This document shows positions 4,661-6,834 of a DNA stretch of 6,834 nucleotides, piece by piece; position 1 is the stretch's first letter; each line of letters starts with the position of its first letter. The stretch is from assembly GCA_009936885.1 (NCBI GenBank), contig JAACDT010000073.1:1-6834 (forward strand). The letters are read 5' to 3'. The notes under the pieces were generated by a model. It did not search any database. It had not been told where the DNA came from and was given only the letters and a program-made list of their open reading frames with translations. This stretch comes from Alphaproteobacteria bacterium. Lineage in GTDB: Bacteria; Pseudomonadota; Alphaproteobacteria; Puniceispirillales; Puniceispirillaceae. The position numbers were made by a program, and so were the translations under genes.

Positions 4661-6834
4661 TTATTTTTCGTTATTAAATGCGTTTGCACCCGTTATAGTA
4701 CTGAGATAAGCATTCAATTGCTCATTTAAAAGAGGCATGATTTCTGCTGATTGTGTCCAGATAAGAAAACTATGAAATGACCTGTCTGGATAGAGTTGTT
4801 TTAGCAATCCCATATAAAGCGCCATTTGACGAAGATAGGCCTCGGGCGGGCTAGCAGAAGGCCGTCCGGTTTTGAAATCTGCTAGCTTGATATAGCTGTC
4901 AGTGACAATCAATCTATCTATCTGCCCAGATATTTCTAGCGCCCCAATTCTGCCAATGATAGCTGCCTCAGCTAATGACTTATTTGAAAACAAATCGCTG
5001 CAATCCTTATGATGAAGGATAGAATATACCTCATCAAACAGTGCTGTTACCTCTGCTTCAGATAGGTTTGGCATTTGTTTTTTTATATATCGAATTGCTG
5101 AAGTTGCTTGGTCGGATTCATGAAGTAACGGGAGCCTCTCAAGTAATGTATGAATTAGATTCCCCCGCTCAAGCGCTTTTAGCTGGCTCTTTTTGTGTAG
5201 TGTAATCTGCTGCTTATCTGATGGCCATTCGGACGGGCGAACAATCACGCCTTTTGTCTCAGCATATGTATCGGGGAGCTCATCATACCAAGTTGGAACA
5301 TCTGCTATTATTTGCTCATGCTCTATGGATAGCTCGTCCTGTTTTTGGGTTTTTGTTGATGGAGCAAATTGAAGCTTTAAGGTACCATCAATATCCACAC
5401 ATGCTGGATCGTCAGATAGGGTGTCTTTCAATAATTCATACCAGCTATTTTTAATAACCCGCCTTGCCGGTGCTTCCCATCCAGCAATGATAAGAGCTTG
5501 TTCTGCCCGGGTTAAAGCGACATATAATAAGCGGTCATCTTCTCTTTTGATTTTTTCTTTTTCTGCATTTCTAATCTCTGTAATAAAAGAAGGCGCAAAA
5601 TTGCTGTTCTCTGTCCAGTAAATCCATTCTTCAGAGAATGTAAGCGTATCTGAGGGTGTTTTAGTAGTTAACATATCGGGTAAATATATTATAGGCGCTT
5701 CAAGTCCCTTGGAGCCGTGTATTGTTAGCAATCTTACCTGAGGGTAAGCAGTAGCGCTATTATCGCGCTTTAATATGCCTTGGCTATCTCTGAAAGATCT
5801 TACAAATTGGCTTAGCTCTAGATTTCCTGCTTTTTCAAAAGCTAGAATTTCTTGCAAGAAACCATTAAAGCTCTCAATAACACCTATCCCAAGGCGCTTG
5901 ATAAATGCATCAACTAACCTGTCACCGATTAAAATCTGATTAAAAAAGCTAAACACATCCTGTGTTCCAGCACGGGATCGCCATTCCACTAATTTGCGAC
6001 ATGCCAATCCCTTACGGCATTCATACTTTTCATATTCTTTTAATCTGCTGAACAAAGAGGTTTTTCCTCTTGCGACTGCTAGTTCTTGTAAATCCTCCTC
6101 CTGTAATTCCAGTAAGGGTGACTTAAGGATACTAGCAAGTTGCAAATCATCTTCAGGCGATAAGCACACATCCGCAAGCGCAAGCAAATCCTGAATTTCT
6201 ATCTGATTTTGCAGTATAATACGGTCTGGGGGTGAGACTGATATTCTTGCTGAAATCAGTGCCGCTCTTAAATTTGCTAGGAACGAGTCTCGCTTTCGCA
6301 CCAATATCATAATATCGTTTGGGCGCACAGCTCTGCCCAAAATATTATCTGTGCCAGACTCCAAAATTGCCTTAATGTGCAGAGCTATTTTTTCTGCCAG
6401 AATAACCTCTGCTGTTTCAACACGTTCTATTTCAACTGGCATAAATGGCGCCGTTAGCGGTTTTTTCTGCGATTCCACAATTGGCCATAGTTCCACAGAC
6501 CCAGAAAGGCTGGTCCAATGCAGACCGTGTGGCACATATGTATCCCCTACTCCGGTAATCCGCTCATCCTGCATAACCGCATCCACAAATGAAAGTATCG
6601 GTGCAGATGAGCGATAAGATTTTGACAGACTTACTTGCTTAAATGGTTTTTTGTATTGGTCTGACTGTTCTTTGATTTCTGCTTGCTTTGCAATAAACAG
6701 GTTTGGATCCGCATTCTGAAAACTATATATTGACTGTTTATAATCCCCAACAGCAAAAAACGTCCTTGGCAGCAGCTCTTCATCTTCTGATTCAAAAAAC
6801 TCTGACAAAAGGTTGGAAATCACCGACCATTGCA
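4661..6834 (-). CDS. addA: Double-strand-break repair helicase-nuclease subunit AddA (C-terminal part, truncated by window edge)
   Basis: AddA is the UvrD/Rep-type helicase and nuclease subunit of AddAB, which processes double-strand ends for RecA loading and acts in place of RecBCD in most alphaproteobacteria. About 724 residues of a protein usually near 1,100-1,200 are visible; the Walker A end lies outside. From the right edge: QW, the residues that usually follow the helicase DEFQDT motif; motif III FAVGDYKQSIYSFQ (near 6755-6710); motif IV SKSYRSS; motif V LLTIHGSKGLEAP (near 5735-5700); and motif VI RLLYVALTRAEQ (near 5540-5505). The C-terminal PD-(D/E)XK nuclease follows, with GNLIHTLLERL (near 5165-5130), GQIDRLIV (near 4932-4909), DFKTGRP (near 4879-4859) and QMALYMGLL. 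The nuclease Asp and DxK residues are intact. The frame stays open past a GTG at 6823, which is an internal valine rather than the start. It ends with TAA. addB would be expected upstream, beyond the window. Confidence 0.93.
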   Translation of the reverse strand, partial: QWSVISNLLSEFFESEDEELLPRTFFAVGDYKQSIYSFQNADPNLFIAKQAEIKEQSDQYKKPFKQVSLSKSYRSSAPILSFVDAVMQDERITGVGDTYVPHGLHWTSLSGSVELWPIVESQKKPLTAPFMPVEIERVETAEVILAEKIALHIKAILESGTDNILGRAVRPNDIMILVRKRDSFLANLRAALISARISVSPPDRIILQNQIEIQDLLALADVCLSPEDDLQLASILKSPLLELQEEDLQELAVARGKTSLFSRLKEYEKYECRKGLACRKLVEWRSRAGTQDVFSFFNQILIGDRLVDAFIKRLGIGVIESFNGFLQEILAFEKAGNLELSQFVRSFRDSQGILKRDNSATAYPQVRLLTIHGSKGLEAPIIYLPDMLTTKTPSDTLTFSEEWIYWTENSNFAPSFITEIRNAEKEKIKREDDRLLYVALTRAEQALIIAGWEAPARRVIKNSWYELLKDTLSDDPACVDIDGTLKLQFAPSTKTQKQDELSIEHEQIIADVPTWYDELPDTYAETKGVIVRPSEWPSDKQQITLHKKSQLKALERGNLIHTLLERLPLLHESDQATSAIRYIKKQMPNLSEAEVTALFDEVYSILHHKDCSDLFSNKSLAEAAIIGRIGALEISGQIDRLIVTDSYIKLADFKTGRPSASPPEAYLRQMALYMGLLKQLYPDRSFHSFLIWTQSAEIMPLLNEQLNAYLSTITGANAFNNEK

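Noticed and set aside
6821..6823. GTG at 6823 as the addA start
   Set aside because: The upstream codons read QWS in frame, matching the segment after the helicase DEFQDT motif. The gene simply continues beyond the window and this GTG is an internal valine.

Overview
The window looks like an ordinary core-genome segment of an AT-rich alphaproteobacterium. The evidence is gene content, gene order and protein style: trpF-trpB-trpA followed by folC on the plus strand, meeting trxA and addA on the minus strand. From general knowledge this is a well-conserved alphaproteobacterial neighbourhood, with AddAB replacing RecBCD. The low-GC base composition would suit a marine or streamlined lineage, but I cannot name a genus.

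Layout. Bases 1-40 may be the tail of an unidentified upstream gene. 46-693 is trpF (phosphoribosylanthranilate isomerase). 770-1993 is trpB (tryptophan synthase beta chain), full length in one frame but interrupted by an in-frame TGA at 1448-1450. 2025-2852 is trpA (tryptophan synthase alpha chain). 2934-4211 is folC (folylpolyglutamate/dihydrofolate synthase), whose start is fixed by a strong ribosome binding site. A hairpin at 4228-4250 lies between the converging folC and trxA genes. 4263-4583 (minus) is trxA (thioredoxin). 4661-6834 (minus) is the C-terminal part of addA, which runs off the right edge. No intergenic gap exceeds about 80 bases. I see no tRNA, rRNA, mobile element or CRISPR array.

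How the genes work together. TrpF, TrpB and TrpA catalyse late steps of tryptophan synthesis: isomerisation of phosphoribosylanthranilate, then conversion of indole-3-glycerol phosphate plus serine to tryptophan. FolC makes polyglutamylated folates, TrxA is a general disulfide reductase, and AddA belongs to a double-strand-break repair helicase-nuclease. FolC, TrxA and AddA are neighbours by conserved synteny rather than by a shared pathway.

The main anomaly is the stop codon inside an otherwise perfectly conserved trpB. It could be a sequencing or assembly error, a very recent nonsense mutation, or a decoded TGA. Two lesser points are the absence of accD between trpA and folC, where many alphaproteobacteria carry it, and an exact DnaA-box 9-mer in that same gap. 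I found no convincing undescribed multi-gene system.
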